From Acheta domesticus (Eukaryota > Arthropoda > Insecta > Orthoptera > Gryllidae), in the NCBI GenBank assembly GCA_031308135.1, contig JAHLJT010000631.1, positions 1,371,501-1,435,500 of the forward strand: 64,000 bases of DNA, written 5' to 3'. Shown piece by piece: positions 23,525 through 34,410 of this stretch (the first letter of the stretch is position 1; each line of letters opens with the position of its first letter). The notes beneath the pieces are model-generated. The model worked only from the letters and a program-made list of their open reading frames with translations, was not told the origin of the DNA and searched no databases. The translations under genes were made by a program, and so were the position numbers.

Positions 23525-23686
23525 TAATAGGGTCATTCGTCCAGTAAGTGTAGTGCATGCTTTTGCTCTGCCGTTGGCGGTGGTCTTCCCTTGCTGGATG
23601 CCGAGATCCGGCGCCGACCTACCGTCGGCTAGCGGGGTTTTCCCCAACCAGATATCTCCCACCACCGGGGCACCGCCCCAAGCTCT
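23525..23686 (-). repeat. fragment of repeat 'family B' (3' half)
   Basis: It shares GGGTCATT-GT-CAGTAAGTGTAG, the GCCGAGATCCGGCGCCGACC segment and CCAGATATCTCCCACCA with 62,690-62,830 and, less well, with 29.3 and 33.6 kb. It ends exactly where the long hairpin at 23,687 starts. Confidence 0.6.
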
Positions 23687-23918
23687 ATACTTCGGTTTTT
23701 CTTTCTTGGCGCACGGGAAGGTGTCAATAAAATGGAATATCTCACAGTATTTCGCGTCGTTCTCGGTTGTGCCGCTAGGAGTCGCATGATCGCGACTGAA
23801 TCCAGCAGTCCTGGCGATCATGCGACTGCTGGCACATCGGAGAACCTCACGAAAATACTGTGAGATATTCCATTTTATTGACACACTCCCGTGCGCCAAG
23901 AAAGAAAAACCGCAGTAT
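23687..23918. repeat. Foldback / long hairpin with ~105 bp arms
   Basis: The left arm (23,687-23,793) and right arm (23,814-23,918) are inverted copies with only scattered mismatches, separated by about 20 bp. Landmarks are TTTTTCTTTCTTGGCGCACG, CAATAAAATGGAATATCTCA and GTCGCATGATCGC, each found inverted in the other arm. It could be a foldback transposon or an inverted duplication. A transcript would form a long, nearly perfect RNA hairpin. No ORF is credible. Confidence 0.85.
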
Positions 23919-23939
23919 AATCTCCAGATTGGTCTCCTG

Positions 23940-24880
23940 ACATGTTTGGGGAGCAACACACAAGTATGCCGACAGGCTGGGATATGGGTCCCGCCAGAAC
24001 ACAGCTTCCTCTCTCGGTAACTTTCCCATTCAGTATCTGGATCGAACCGCCCTGCCAGCTCAAGGCTACCGACTTTTCAGACCGGTGCCGGAGTCTAATC
24101 AATGCGCCGGGAACGAATCCCTCCTGTATCTCCAGAGTATCGGGCCACTGCCACGACGAAGCCGAGAGCCCAACAGGGGGCCATCCGAAATAAGGTCCGG
24201 GCGGCTGGGGGCACTCTTCTTCTCACCGCAATAATCTTTTTGCTATCGACGTGAGCACCGCTGGAACGTAGGAGACCTGACAAGGTGATTCGTGGTCCCC
24301 GTCTGGATCCGGGTCATTCGGAAGAAGCCCTTCGCCCAATCCCGTCCAAAAGTCCCAACTGGTGGGTTACTGGGCGAACTCGACAACAAATAGATTAGCA
24401 TTGCCTACTCACTGACTCCACCTCGAAGCTAACGATGAAGCTAATGAAACACACAGTCCGGGTGGTCGTTTACAAGTCCCCACCATAAACCATGCCCGCT
24501 CCCCGGTCTCGATTTCCCCCTGCGTGGGGTCTACTCGTACAGTATGGACCCTGCGTTGCCTACTACATCACATATAAACTTGTTCCACCAGGGGGTGTTA
24601 ACCCCAGGGTGGGCACCTATGCTTTCCCTTTTATCCTCACCCCCCCGCCGACGCACAAGTACGCCTGTAGGTTGGTATCCGGATCCCGCCGGTACGCAGT
24701 TTGCCCTCACGGCAACCTCATCATTCAATGCCTGGGACGGGCCGCCCTTCCAGCTCAAAGCTCCTCGCCGACCAGGCTAGTATCGGAGTCAAAACAATGC
24801 GCAACTCACATGCGTCGATACAAGTCCCTTCTCTTAGCCTAGAGTTTCGGGCTACTGCCACGACGAGGCCATGTACTCCA
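23940..24880. repeat. GC-rich composite repeat, ~700 bp duplicated unit
   Basis: A block near 23,960-24,180 recurs with divergence at 24,655-24,880. Shared marks are CAAGTA-GCC, GGATCCCGCC/GGTCCCGCC, CATTCA-T, CGGGCCGCCCT/CGAACCGCCCT, CCAGCTCAA and GGGC-ACTGCCACGACGA, at an offset of about 695-705 bp. Many overlapping ORFs are composition artefacts. It is the older, diverged part of the array that continues to 25.6 kb. Confidence 0.6.
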
Positions 24881-25620
24881 GTTGGCCTTGTGCCCCAGAT
24901 AGGCGTAAGGGGCCCCGAGCCCCTTGGGACCCGGGGCTCCAACCCATCTCATCACTGCCTCCCCCTCGAGGCAAACGACGTGAGTCGTCCGGAAGCTGGG
25001 CAACCCCGACAATGAGGTTCGCGTTCCTCGGCTGGACGTTTATACGTGGGCTTGGAGTACGCCGCCATGCTGCACAGGGGATGCCGGCTAACGTGTCCCT
25101 CGCCCGATCCCGCCCGAGGGTCGGGAGCAAGCCACCCACTCACTGAGGACCGGCCTCAGGTTGTAGACGTGAGTTCCGCCGTGAAGCTCAAGGCGCAGCA
25201 GAGGGGCGGGCGACGCATCGGACCCAGACCACAGCGGAGTAGCGGTTGCAGTGGCGGGTGCAGGGTTGCCAGTGGGGCAAAGAATGCCAACTAACGTGTA
25301 CCTCGCCCGATCCGTCCCAAGGGTCGGCTGCAAGCCACCCACTCACTGAGGACCGGCCTCAGGTTGTCGACGTGAGTTCCGCCGTGAAGCTCAAGGCGCA
25401 GCAGAGGGGCGGGCGACGCATCGGACCCAGACCACAGCGGAGTAGCGGTTGCAGGGGCGGGTGCAGGGTTGCCAGCGGGGCAAAGAATGCCAACTAACGT
25501 GTCCCTCGCCCGATCCTTCCCAAGGGTCGGCAGCAAGCTGTCTGCTCACTGGGGACCGACCTCAGGTTGTCAACGAGAGTTTCGCCATGAAGCTCAGGGT
25601 CCGGGCGGTTGCTTGCATTC
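24881..25620. repeat. GC-rich tandem array, 203 bp monomer
   Basis: Two almost identical monomers (about 25,110-25,312 and 25,313-25,515) and a third partial one (25,516-25,620) repeat with a period of exactly 203 bp, measured at CAAG in GGTCGG-(A/C)(G/T)CAAGC (25,128, 25,331, 25,534). They contain ACTCACTGAGGACCGGCCTC and AAGCTCAAGGCGCAGCAGAG. A diverged monomer precedes them (about 24,881-25,109). Monomers 1 and 2 differ at only a few positions, indicating recent duplication or homogenisation. The repeated ~80-codon ORFs are periodic shadows, not genes. Confidence 0.85.
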
Positions 25621-25645
25621 CCCTACCAGGAACCAAGACAATGCA

Positions 25646-25673
25646 CCCCTATGTAATTGTAGTTACATAGGGG
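25646..25673. repeat. perfect 11 bp inverted repeat
   Basis: CCCCTATGTAA, a 6-base loop, then TTACATAGGGG. It marks the edge of the GC-rich array. Confidence 0.8.
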
Positions 25674-25679
25674 TATCAG

Positions 25680-26005
25680 TGATATCCCTATGTATATCAT
25701 ATCACGTTAAGGCATCTCCGCAGTGGCGAGCAAAGCTGTACCCAACGCGAAACAAAGCGGGCGCAGAGATGGCCAGCAAGTGTTTCGAGCGCGTCAAGGA
25801 GAACTCTTATGTCAACAACACAAGTGACTGAATATTTATTCCCGGCGCTACTACTCAGCTCTTGAAATCATTAATCCCGTAAGCGTATGGACACGCGAGA
25901 CCCGTATTCGACGGAATACATTCAAATCAGGAAAAGTAATAGATCAAATCATAATTAATAATAACAACTATAGCTCGACAACAGAGAAAAAACATCACGG
26001 CTTAC
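25680..26005. other. Spacer after the array, nothing recognised
   Basis: No supported feature. Confidence 0.45.
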
Positions 26006-26009
26006 CTCA

Positions 26010-26253
26010 GGAGGCGTGGCGAAGCCATCCCCCACTGCTCCCGAGGGAGAGCTCAGTTGAGCTTAAGGATTGCCTGTTACGATAACTGATTGGCTCATGC
26101 AACTTAGTTGTCAACACTCTAGGGTTCCGGACATTCGTTACGGCCAGAATGCCTTCTCCCCACTGGCTCAGGCCGAGGCGGTGGCTCCTCCTCCTCCTCA
26201 GACGGGGAAGTTGAGCCTCTAAGGGAGGGAGCCTCCCCCTACGCCACTTTTCG
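26010..26253. mobile_element. possible DNA-transposon relic with GTGGCG-AG ends
   Basis: The left end contains GGCGTGGCGAAGCC and the complement of the right end AGTGGCGTAGGGGGAGG. The ends share GTGGCG(T/A)AG, typical of hAT-like relics. The interior is GC-rich (CTCCTCCTCCTCAG). No target duplication was confirmed. Confidence 0.35.
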
Positions 26254-26259
26254 CGCACG

Positions 26260-27780
26260 CGATAGATAGATAGACTGTTTCTCAATCTTATTGATATCAT
26301 GAATTTGAATCAATCATACTTGAAGGATATATTATTTTATGTTGTCATGTGATTGTAATGTGATGTGTATGTCTATGTGTTATGTCGGTTAGTTTATTTA
26401 TTTATTTGTCAAAAAACAGTAAAAACTGTATATGACGTGTGGGGAAAGAAATTTATCTGCGCACATTTTCTTGAGGGCCAGAATTTTATATAAAATTTTT
26501 AAAAAAACGAAAAAATGAATTTAGAAAATAATTATTTTAGAAAAATAAAGATATTAAAAATGTTTTTTCCCGAGTTATAGAAAATCAATTGTTAATAGAG
26601 TGCTCTTTGAAAGAATTTGGATTTTGAGGACAAAAAATTAATTATATCATTCGTATTACTCATGTCCATGCTTTTTTTATTCCACGTATTTCCATTATCC
26701 ACTCCCCATGTTGCTACAAAACGCCATTCAGAGAAAATTATTGGGATGCAAATAAAATGTCAGCGGACGTCAATCTTTCAAATCTCTCATTATTATTATT
26801 ATGTTTTTGTTCGAGAAGAAGCTCATACAATAAGAGATGTTCTTCCGTCCACTTAGGGTCTTTACAGATGAGCAGATGAAAATTTATTATATGCATCTGA
26901 ATATTATTCTAATTTCTAATGAACCTTAAATTCTTTTTATTTTCAAAATAACGCAAAGGAGAAATATTTTATTGGTAGCATTTTTTCGAAGCTTGAAAAT
27001 TTTAATATTAAAATACAATAAAAATAATTAGTTCAAAATACCAAAAATTATTGTTTGAAATTGCCGATAAAAATAATTTTTTTTATTTATTCATTCATTT
27101 ATTTTTATTTATTATATTATAAGACTTACAGTGTATTAATATACATTTTCTTATAATAATTATACATACTTTATATTTTACTTTTTTTACATTATTTTAA
27201 TTAATTTCTTCCATTTTATTTTATTTTTACAATCTTCTGAGGCTAAATGTTCTTCATTGTCTTTAATATTCCGTGCATCCATGTTGTTTTCGGTCTACCT
27301 CTTTACCATTAGGCATCCAATTTAATATAAAAATAAATATAGATATTCAATAGAGAAGCGTTTAAATGCCTCACGGTGACATAAAGAAGCCTTTAAGAGG
27401 GGCGTGACGTAAATGGACTTCATTACTCATACGATTATATGTAGACGTCCTCTTGGCTCTTCGAAACGTACATTTACTTAATACATTAACATGAACTCTC
27501 TTGTAACTCTGCTTTCCCCTTGTTTTCATAAATGATTCAATTGTACAATACACATTAACATTTAACAAACAATGCCGAAATGTGGTCCGAAGACTTCGAC
27601 AGCGACATTTCGCACAATCCATTTATGTTCATGTAAATACCAGTGTAAATCAAAAGGAAATTACATTTACTTGAGACAAGATACTGACTTCCAGTTGCGA
27701 ACTGTTAGCTGAGGAAATCTCTGCTAAACATATAAAAATTGTTGCTGTTCGACTTTACAATTTTGTTGCTGAGGCTAGGC
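26260..27780. other. AT-rich intergenic DNA
   Basis: A TTTA-rich low-complexity stretch (about 27,080-27,120) and otherwise nothing recognised. Short frames at 26,617-26,856 and 27,371-27,622 lack motifs. Confidence 0.5.
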
Positions 27781-27785
27781 GGCGT

Positions 27786-27940
27786 GTTTTTTTGTTGTTG
27801 TTATTTAAGGTCGCATCAACTACTAGTTCATTAGCGACCACTATAGAGTTTAACGTTATGGTGAGAGGATAAAACGATATGGTGATGATAGGGGGTTAAA
27901 GGACGAACCATGCCCGAGGCGGAACTCGAACTATGCCCGA
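27786..27940 (-). mobile_element. tRNA-derived SINE 'family A', 5'-truncated copy
   Basis: On the minus strand it reads from a box B-like GTTCGAGTTCCGC through GGCATGGTTCGTCC and the AACGTTA-A-TC segment to GGTCGCTAATGAACTAGTAG and ATGCGACCTTAAATAA. The A-box part is missing. A partial duplication of the box B end (GGCATAGTTCGAG and CGGGCATGG) lies at the truncated edge. Confidence 0.75.
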
Positions 27941-28009
27941 GGCGTTTTAATTACTCATTCAACATCGTTTCTCGTGTAAGTGTAATGCGCTAGAGGAAAA
28001 TCCCGAAGC

Positions 28010-28047
28010 GGATGATGATGATAATAATAATAATAAGAAGAAGAAGA
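28010..28047. repeat. compound (GAT)n(AAT)n(AAG)n microsatellite
   Basis: GATGATGATG, then six AAT units, then AAG units, directly upstream of LINE copy 4. Confidence 0.9.
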
Positions 28048-29015
28048 AGAATGGGAAAGTATGTAGTCAGCCATCAAGATGACCCACTAATGAGGCAGGT
28101 CATGAAATCTCACCGAAGAATGGGAAACAGAGGCATTGTAAGTATAGCAAGAAGCATTGCGAACAAGACTATACAAGACACCCAGAATGACAGAGACACT
28201 GAACTTCTGATGCTACTTAACATGAAATTTGAGACACAAAAAATGTTAAAGAAATCGTGGAGAGACAAACCACTCCACGGACAATATCTAAAAAGAATGG
28301 ACAAGGTGCAGATCAATAAAGATCAATCATTTATGTGGCTTAAAAGGGGAAGAATGAAGCCAGAATCGGAAGCACTTGTAATAGCTGCCCAAGATCAGGC
28401 CTTGAGAACACATTATGATAAAGCGGTTCTCAAAATTTCCCATGATGATAAATGCCGCATTTGTCAAGAACACGTAGAAACCATTGATCATATTATCTCA
28501 GCTTGTCCAATCCTAGCAAAGACCGAATATTTGAAAAGACACGACAGGGTGTGTAGTTACCTCCACTGGCGGATCTGTACCGCCCTCGAAGTTCCGAACA
28601 CATGCCCAAGTGGTACGAACACTCACCAAAACCGTTGAAGTCTGTTGGAATGTGTACGATATTGTACGACCAACAAATTCAAACCGATCGCACGATAGCG
28701 GCAAACAAACCGGATATAGTTATTCGGGATTTGGAGAACAAATCGTGTTTACTTGTGGATGTTGCTGTACCTTGCGATCAAAACGTCGTTACCAAGGAGG
28801 CAGAGAAACGTCTTAAATGCAAGAGTTTGGAAATTGAGATCAGCCGAATGTGGGGCGTAAAAGCACAGGTCGTGCCGATAGTTATCGGAGCTCTGGGATT
28901 TGTTCCGCAAAATTTGAGTAAGAACTTGTCTAAACTCCCAGGTAATTCAAAAGACTGGGAAGTGCAAGAAATTGCTTTATTTGGAACAGCCCACATTTTA
29001 CGCAAAGTATTGTAG
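28048..29015 (+). pseudogene. LINE pol C-terminus with CCHC and PD..D nuclease; one frameshift
   Basis: The first frame (open from 28,012 through the microsatellite to 28,638) covers the post-thumb region and the complete C-x2-C-x8-H-x4-C knuckle, which in this copy has Gln where copy 3 has a stop. A single-base deletion in the C-run at about 28,604-28,606 (three C instead of four in copy 3) shifts the frame. The nuclease continues in another frame to TAG at 29,013-29,015. That second part keeps PD-x14-D and Val-Pro-Cys-Asp-Gln-Asn. The two copies carry different single lesions, so each was probably near-intact when inserted. RT is absent. Confidence 0.88.
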
Positions 29016-29117
29016 AAGCACCGACAGTCACCGGATCTGCTCCTTAGGTAGCTGGTTGCAATCTGGAGTAGATTTTATATTCAGCCGACTCATAACATCT
29101 TTAGTCGTGATGTAATG

Positions 29118-29118
<1 letters not shown>
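28048..29118 (+). mobile_element. RLE-type LINE copy 4, 5'-truncated
   Basis: Closely matches copy 3 from its residue ~68 to the same 3' UTR (29,016-29,118) and ends in an AAT tract. The truncation point differs from copy 3 while the 3' end is the same, as expected for target-primed reverse transcription. See the next entry for coding content. Confidence 0.9.
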
Positions 29119-29119
<1 letters not shown>

Positions 29120-29161
<42 letters not shown>

Positions 29162-29162
29162 T
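29120..29162. repeat. (AAT)n microsatellite, 3' of LINE copy 4
   Basis: About 14 AAT units following the conserved LINE 3' end. Confidence 0.95.
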
Positions 29163-29269
29163 TTTTGCCCTATCATGATTTCGGTGGTTGCAATTATAGT
29201 GATTGAGCGGACTGATAACTAAAAGTTCAAGATAAGTGAACGTTGGATCCCAATCGCAAGTTGATTGAT

Positions 29270-29480
29270 TGATTAGTGGTCCCGGGCGCGTCAGCTGATA
29301 AGGTTGTTAGCTCCGTGAGTGTAGGACATATTTTTATCGTGGGAAGCGGCAGTGATCTTCCCCAGCTGGACGACGAGATCGAGCGCCTCGTCATCCCATT
29401 CACATCTCCAATTCGACGCCCCACGAATCCCATCCCAAGTGTTACACTGATCCTTATCTCCCTCAAACGTTAAAGGAGAC
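29270..29480 (-). repeat. fragment of repeat 'family B' (3' half, diverged)
   Basis: Shares GTTAGCTCCGTGAGTGTAGG, TCGTGGGAAG and GACGAGATCGAGCGCC with the 62.7 kb and 23.5 kb copies. Confidence 0.5.
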
Positions 29481-29509
29481 GCCAAAGGCAGGGACATCGC
29501 CTCCCTTGC

Positions 29510-31530
29510 TTAAAAGCGGAACAATAAAGCTTTAGAAGCAGTCCACAAGGCGCTCTTCAATATCACAAGTAACAATTTCAACTCTTCGGCTCTAAATTAG
29601 ACTAAAATTCGAACAACTTCTGGAAAGTCAGTCGACATTTCTCCCATCCAATCCAAACATACCCTACGCTCAAAACTGAAGCGAAAATTGCTTATGCGAT
29701 CCCGGAAAAGGTAGATGCACTCTCCGGAAAAGCAATGCACTTCAAATCGGCATACTCTCAAAGTTCACCCACGACATTTACACACACATTGAAAACATCT
29801 GTAGAGAAATGCTTAAATGACCCGCATATCACCGCCCTGCTATAAACTATATCTCTGCGGCCATCGTAAAGCAATCAATCAAGGAAATTAATAAAAATTC
29901 CGCCGGAATAGTAACCATATCTAACCTTTTTCTAAAACACCTACAGCCACACGCCCTTGCTTATCTAACTACTTTCTTCAACAGCAGTATATGACTCTTG
30001 ATTCCCCGCCTCCCATGCTGGAAAGAATAAATAGTCATTAGTATTTTAAACCCCTATAAATCCCCAAAACTCCCATCAAGCTACAGGTGAATTAGTGTCT
30101 TACTACTATTTGCAAAAAGTTTCGAAAAGCTGATACTCAGAATAAACGCATACCTTAATCAAATAAATTCAATTCCGCCCTATCAATTTGTGGTCCGTAC
30201 TCTTCACTCTTCCACCCACCAAATGTTAAGAAGATTGTCGAAGAAATCGCTCTAGCTTATCAACGTAAATAATTCTGCGTAGACTTCGCGATTCTAGGTG
30301 ATTTGATGAAGTCTGGCACAGTGGACTGGTACGTGAACTAGGTCTCCCGAAATATCTATTACAAACAATCAAAAGCTGTCTGGGTAATAGATTCTTCGCA
30401 GTAAAAATAAACAATACCCCTCTTCCCCTTTTCCTGCCGGTGTTACCCCTCTCTTCAACTCTCTTAAGTATCTTCACGGTAGACATGTGTGGGAGTGCAC
30501 TGCATGGAAGTGCGTATACCTAAGTTGTAGAACAAGGAAGCGAATGGGAAGGTCGTTCGCGTTCCGTGGCTTGTTTGCTAGATCAACTATCAAATTGTGC
30601 TAAAGATATCTACGCTGATGACACAGATATCTTCATGAACGACGCAGTAAGTGACCTGCATCAAGACGTAAATACCTTTTTTTGATTGGACCAAAAAACG
30701 GGGCTTACAGACAAACCCCTCGAACCCCCCCCCATAACCGTATGTACACCCTGCCAAGAAAAATATCCATCCTCATTTAAAAATAAATGACCGTCTGACC
30801 GCATTGGTCATTTCGAATAAACCAATGAATACTTAGGTGACTTGCTGTATGTTCATCTCATATGGAAGCCTCACGTTATTCACACACTAAATAAAACTAA
30901 TGGACCCTTACTGAAATTATATCCGCTAATGAGTAGAAAATTATCTCCAAAAATAGAAACTTCTCTGCTCCTCTAGATATGTCCTAAGGCCCTCGATAGC
31001 TTACGCAGCCCCAATCTGGGAAGGTGCCGCTCCTTTTGTTCGGAAACCCTTGTAAACTTTCCAAAATTAAGTACTACTCACGATTAGCAATGCCCCTTCC
31101 TATATAACCAACAACAACTTCACAGAAAACTAGACATTGAACCAATTACTAATTACATTTCCTTCCTGTCGTCCAAGGTCTAACCTCCAAACTCCCTCTT
31201 TGCACCACTCAATGTAACCTCGGTAACAACAGCATTGCTCTCTCAAGAATCAAGTCCCATCTACCAACATATTTGTTCCGTCCCCCGTAACCTAAAAAAA
31301 TACTTATCTCACCTCTGACTTTATATTTCCTATCCTCCGACCTTCAACTTCGTAACATTAATAACAGTCGTCATAGAGGTACCTCGCTCAGAATTAGAGT
31401 ATGTGCGCTCAGTTGCAGTTACTTGCGTTTTCGGACCACACAAGTGCATCCACCCATTGTATCATATGAATATAAACTAACACTCGCCTACAAAGAATCA
31501 ATCCTACTGTTCTGGTTAAATAATAATAAA
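29510..31530 (+). pseudogene. Jockey-like LINE relic with reverse transcriptase YADD motif
   Basis: Scattered across frames are the RT blocks of an APE-type LINE: the 'SYR.ISVLLLFAKSFEKL' block (about 30,080-30,130), 'PPYQFVVRTLHSSTHQML' (about 30,176-30,232), the catalytic YADD (30,611-30,622, followed by Thr-Asp-Ile-Phe) and, downstream, 'YLGDLLYVHLIWKPHV' (about 30,830-30,880) and the 'IAYAAPIWEG' block (about 31,000-31,025). Many stops and frameshifts exist and no long ORF survives, so it is an old dead copy. It lies between two family-B repeats. Clade placement (Jockey-like) rests on these motifs only. Confidence 0.75.
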
Positions 31531-31539
31531 ATGAGGCGT

Positions 31540-31850
31540 CGACCTACACGCTGACTTCGGGGGATTCCCCATCAGGTATTTCCCACCTGCTCCAACCGGG
31601 ACAAGCTCTAAGCCCCCGACCGATCTCCCGGCACGTGTGGCAGTGTGATGCATGTCAGTGTGTGTGTAAGGAGAGAGGATAGGACAAGGAAGAGGAAGGA
31701 AAGATCCCGCGCGGTCCGTGGTTTGTTTGTTTGTACTGTGGCTTTGGTCTCATGTTGAGACTAGCTATCTAGCTAGACTCGAAAATCCTGCTACCAACGG
31801 GACTCGAATCATAGGACCTCCCGTTCAGAGACTCTGCAGTGACATCTGTT
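31540..31850 (-). mobile_element. SINE-like repeat 'family B', copy with tRNA-like head
   Basis: The minus strand reads from GATTCGAGTCCCGTTGGTAG (box B-like) through GGATTTTCGAG, the pyrimidine segment and CACACACTGACATGCATCAC to the ATACCTGATGGGGAATCCCC region. It matches the plus-strand copy at 17.3 kb, giving independent support for the head-plus-body structure. Confidence 0.65.
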
Positions 31851-31907
31851 TGTGCCCTGACCCTCCTAATCCGATACCGAGCAAGTACATTTTTACAAAC
31901 AGCTCTA

Positions 31908-32472
31908 ACACGCAACACTCACCGTGCTGAATACTCGGATTGACTTGAAATTTTACCAGCTTGTTCAGCACCATTCAAAACCCCTACATACAAATTTTTA
32001 CTATGCTATGAAGCATTGCAAGTAGTGTTTTTGCTATAATTAGTATTGGGACCTTTCTTGACCTTACCGACCGTAGAAGGGCGGAAACGCTGCTCGCCGC
32101 TGGTTCTGCGGACGTTACTCATACACCGCGCCTGCGCTATCAGCCTGTAGGCAAGGTCTCAGTTACTTGGAGGGCAGGCGGGGTGACAAAAACGGGTGTT
32201 TACTTTGCAGGTTCAGATGGAACGAACGCGCTTGGAAATGTGACACCGGCTGATAGACGCCGCGTAACGTTCCTAGCGCTGCCGAAGCAACGGCTCGCCC
32301 GCTGCGGGAAGCGTGAGGGTCACGAAAGGTCCTGATACAAAATGCCTATAAAACGTTATTTATAATATTCCATAGCACTTCAAAATTTACGTATATGGGT
32401 TTTGCATGGTGTTCTATCAGCTGGTGAAATTTCATGTCAATCCGAGTATCCAGCATGGTGAGTGTTGCGTGT
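31908..32472. mobile_element. 565 bp palindromic DNA element with ~165 bp inverted ends
   Basis: The left end ACACGCAACACTCACC continues into GTGCTGAATACTCGGATTGA. The complement of the right end reads ACACGCAACACTCACC then ATGCTGGATACTCGGATTGA. Pairing continues for about 165 bp to GGACCTTTC-TGACC, and weaker symmetry reaches further in (ACGTTAC, TATCAGCC-G). The centre is GC-rich. There is no ORF. No target duplication is obvious (CAGCTCTA versus AAGTAAGT), so the superfamily is unassigned. Confidence 0.8.
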
Positions 32473-32479
32473 AAGTAAG

Positions 32480-33205
32480 TGATTGGATTCGTATGCAATA
32501 CGTCATACAATGGGTGGCGATTCAGTGTTTTTCACGTGCTAAGATAGTAGACTGAGGTTCGAGTAGTAGTAGAATTGCTCATTTCACACGGACAAGTTGA
32601 CTTGCGTTGCGCGCGTATTTCCGAGTCGACGGTGTGGCTCGGTCTTTCCACACGAAACATCCTTCAGTCCATCGGACGCAAATTTTCCAAGTAGTTTACA
32701 GAAAAAATAGAGACGCCACTTATCCCGACTCATTTCCCTCGTGCGTCCACTACTTAAGTAGCGCCTCTTAATTAAACGCGGCGCGTCCACATGCTGAGCA
32801 CGCGAGCGGGTTTGAGACTTCGGTCCCACTTACAAAAACGCCAGCGGGGAAATGGAAATTCCCGCGCAGTTGACCAGTTTCTCGGCGTGACTCACACAAT
32901 TAGCGCCGAGGTGGGCGTTGTGGGGAGACGGGTGGGAGAATACACGTGTTAAGCTGGCAAAGCCACTTCAGCAAAACCCGTTTTCTTGATAGCCACAAGG
33001 TGGTGCTATTTTTGTGTGTAACAAAGGTACAGTATTTTTGGGCTTCCCCGTATTTTTCCAAAGACGGGTGACTGACAGATTAAACTTAAGCGGATTATTC
33101 AGTTGGTTACGTTGAAATAGCGAGTTTATGAAACCTTCCGGGATTCATTCTGCAATTTGGTTGCTATTGTAGCGTCGTGCACAAACAGATATGACAACAG
33201 GGCGA
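32480..33205. other. Unassigned moderately GC-rich DNA
   Basis: No coding motif found; an 81-codon minus-strand frame at 32,584-32,829 has no family resemblance. CpG-rich patches occur at 32,590-32,830. Confidence 0.4.
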
Positions 33206-33209
33206 CCGT

Positions 33210-33532
33210 GTGACATAGGAGAGACGCTCAGAACCACGCGCTCGCCGACAGCTGACCGCGGGTGCGGAGGCTAGGGACGGCAATGTATTTGTCGTGAGGC
33301 AGTGAGACTCGAGTGAGCAGGCGTGTAAGAATTCTGCAGTGTTTCACACGATCGGGTTCATTCGATAGTTAAGTAGAGGTATGGTAGCCGTAGAATTTAT
33401 ATCACTCGTAGTAGTGAGGTCGATTTATTTTGTTAATTAACGATTGTACATAAGGTTTATTCGGTGATGGATTTAATTATTAATAAACCAGCAATAAGTT
33501 AACCCACTCTCGTCTGTGTATTACTGCAACAT
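33210..33532 (+). mobile_element. possible solo LTR
   Basis: A TG...CA-bounded stretch starts TGTGACATAGGAGAGACGC and ends TGTGTATTACTGCAACA. It has an AATAAA-type signal (TTAATAAACC at about 33,480) about 50 bp before the end, as in many insect LTRs. No gag/pol or second LTR is seen, and no target duplication is confirmed. Confidence 0.35.
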
Positions 33533-33624
33533 GTTTGACGCCACACTATGACCGAAGATTTTTTTGATATCTCACTGATCTCTTGTACTAAATGACACAG
33601 ATTCACTTACATTGAATCGCGGTC

Positions 33625-33840
33625 ATTAGTCCCATCAGTGTAGCGTACCTCATATTGAGTGGCGGTGTTCGGTTGTTCCTTTCCCGCTTGAGAGTCAGAT
33701 CCGGCGCTGACCTACACGTCAGTTCCAACGGAGAAAACTCCGTAACAAGTGGTGTCAAGGTGTGCAGTGGCTCGCGCCGTAGCACCGTACCATGCCACGA
33801 GCTTCTCTGCGCCACTAGCGTCGGGAAAGGGAACTATTAG
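33625..33840 (-). repeat. fragment of repeat 'family B' (3' half)
   Basis: Shares GGTCATTAGTCCCATCAGTG, CAGATCCGGCGCTGACCTAC and ACGTCAGTTCCAACGG with the 62.7 kb copy. Confidence 0.5.
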
Positions 33841-34049
33841 TAGTAACCCCGCCGTGTTACAATAGGGACGGCGTTGTCTCTGGTGGTGGGGTGATGAACT
33901 GCGTGGAGGGGCGATTTCGCCGTGGCACTCGTGCCTCGGACTGCCGTTCGTGACCTTGACAACACTGCTGTAAACTATAATTATCGGTTATATCGGCTAT
34001 AATTATCGGTTCAATTATAATTGAAGGTTTAGTTACGTTCCCCAGCTGA

Positions 34050-34340
34050 ACTCTGCCCTAGCTGAGATAGGCTCCATACTCCCTACTGGTCAACCAAAAT
34101 GTTACGTTGTGCATGTAAGTTTTAGAAGTGTTGATGTGGGAGTGTATGGGGAGAGCAAGGAGCGAAAATAAGGAAGGCAAGAATGTACTCGGTTTCTTGC
34201 TCTTTGCTGAGGTACAGCTCCGCCATATACCATTCGCCTCCAATCATTAGAGCGAGAAAATTACGGAAAACCATCGATCCGAGCAGGGGGGTTGAAACCT
34301 GGGATCTCCCGGTCAGAGACTCTGTCGTGGCATCAAGTTG
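34050..34340 (-). mobile_element. SINE-like repeat 'family B', diverged copy
   Basis: Matches the 63.0 kb copy through CTCCGCCATATACCATTCGC, CGGAAAACCATCGATCCGAG and GTTGCATGTAAG-type segments, and the 31.8 kb head through GGATCTCCCGGTCAGAGACT. Confidence 0.5.
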
Positions 34341-34410
34341 TTGTTACAAGCCGTCTCGCCTGGAATCGCATGTGGATTTTCGACGCAAACAAAGTGAGAT
34401 TGCCATGAGC

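Noticed and set aside
24492..25536. Many 70-116 codon ORFs in the GC-rich array
   Set aside because: Periodic repeats of the same peptide with the 203 bp unit, present on both strands. Stops are rare because of composition.
25110..25620. CRISPR-like tandem structure
   Set aside because: Monomers are long and contiguous with no unique spacers, in a eukaryotic genome.
33210..33560. Intact LTR retrotransposon or endogenous virus
   Set aside because: Only one LTR-like segment is seen, with no gag, pol or env sequence nearby.
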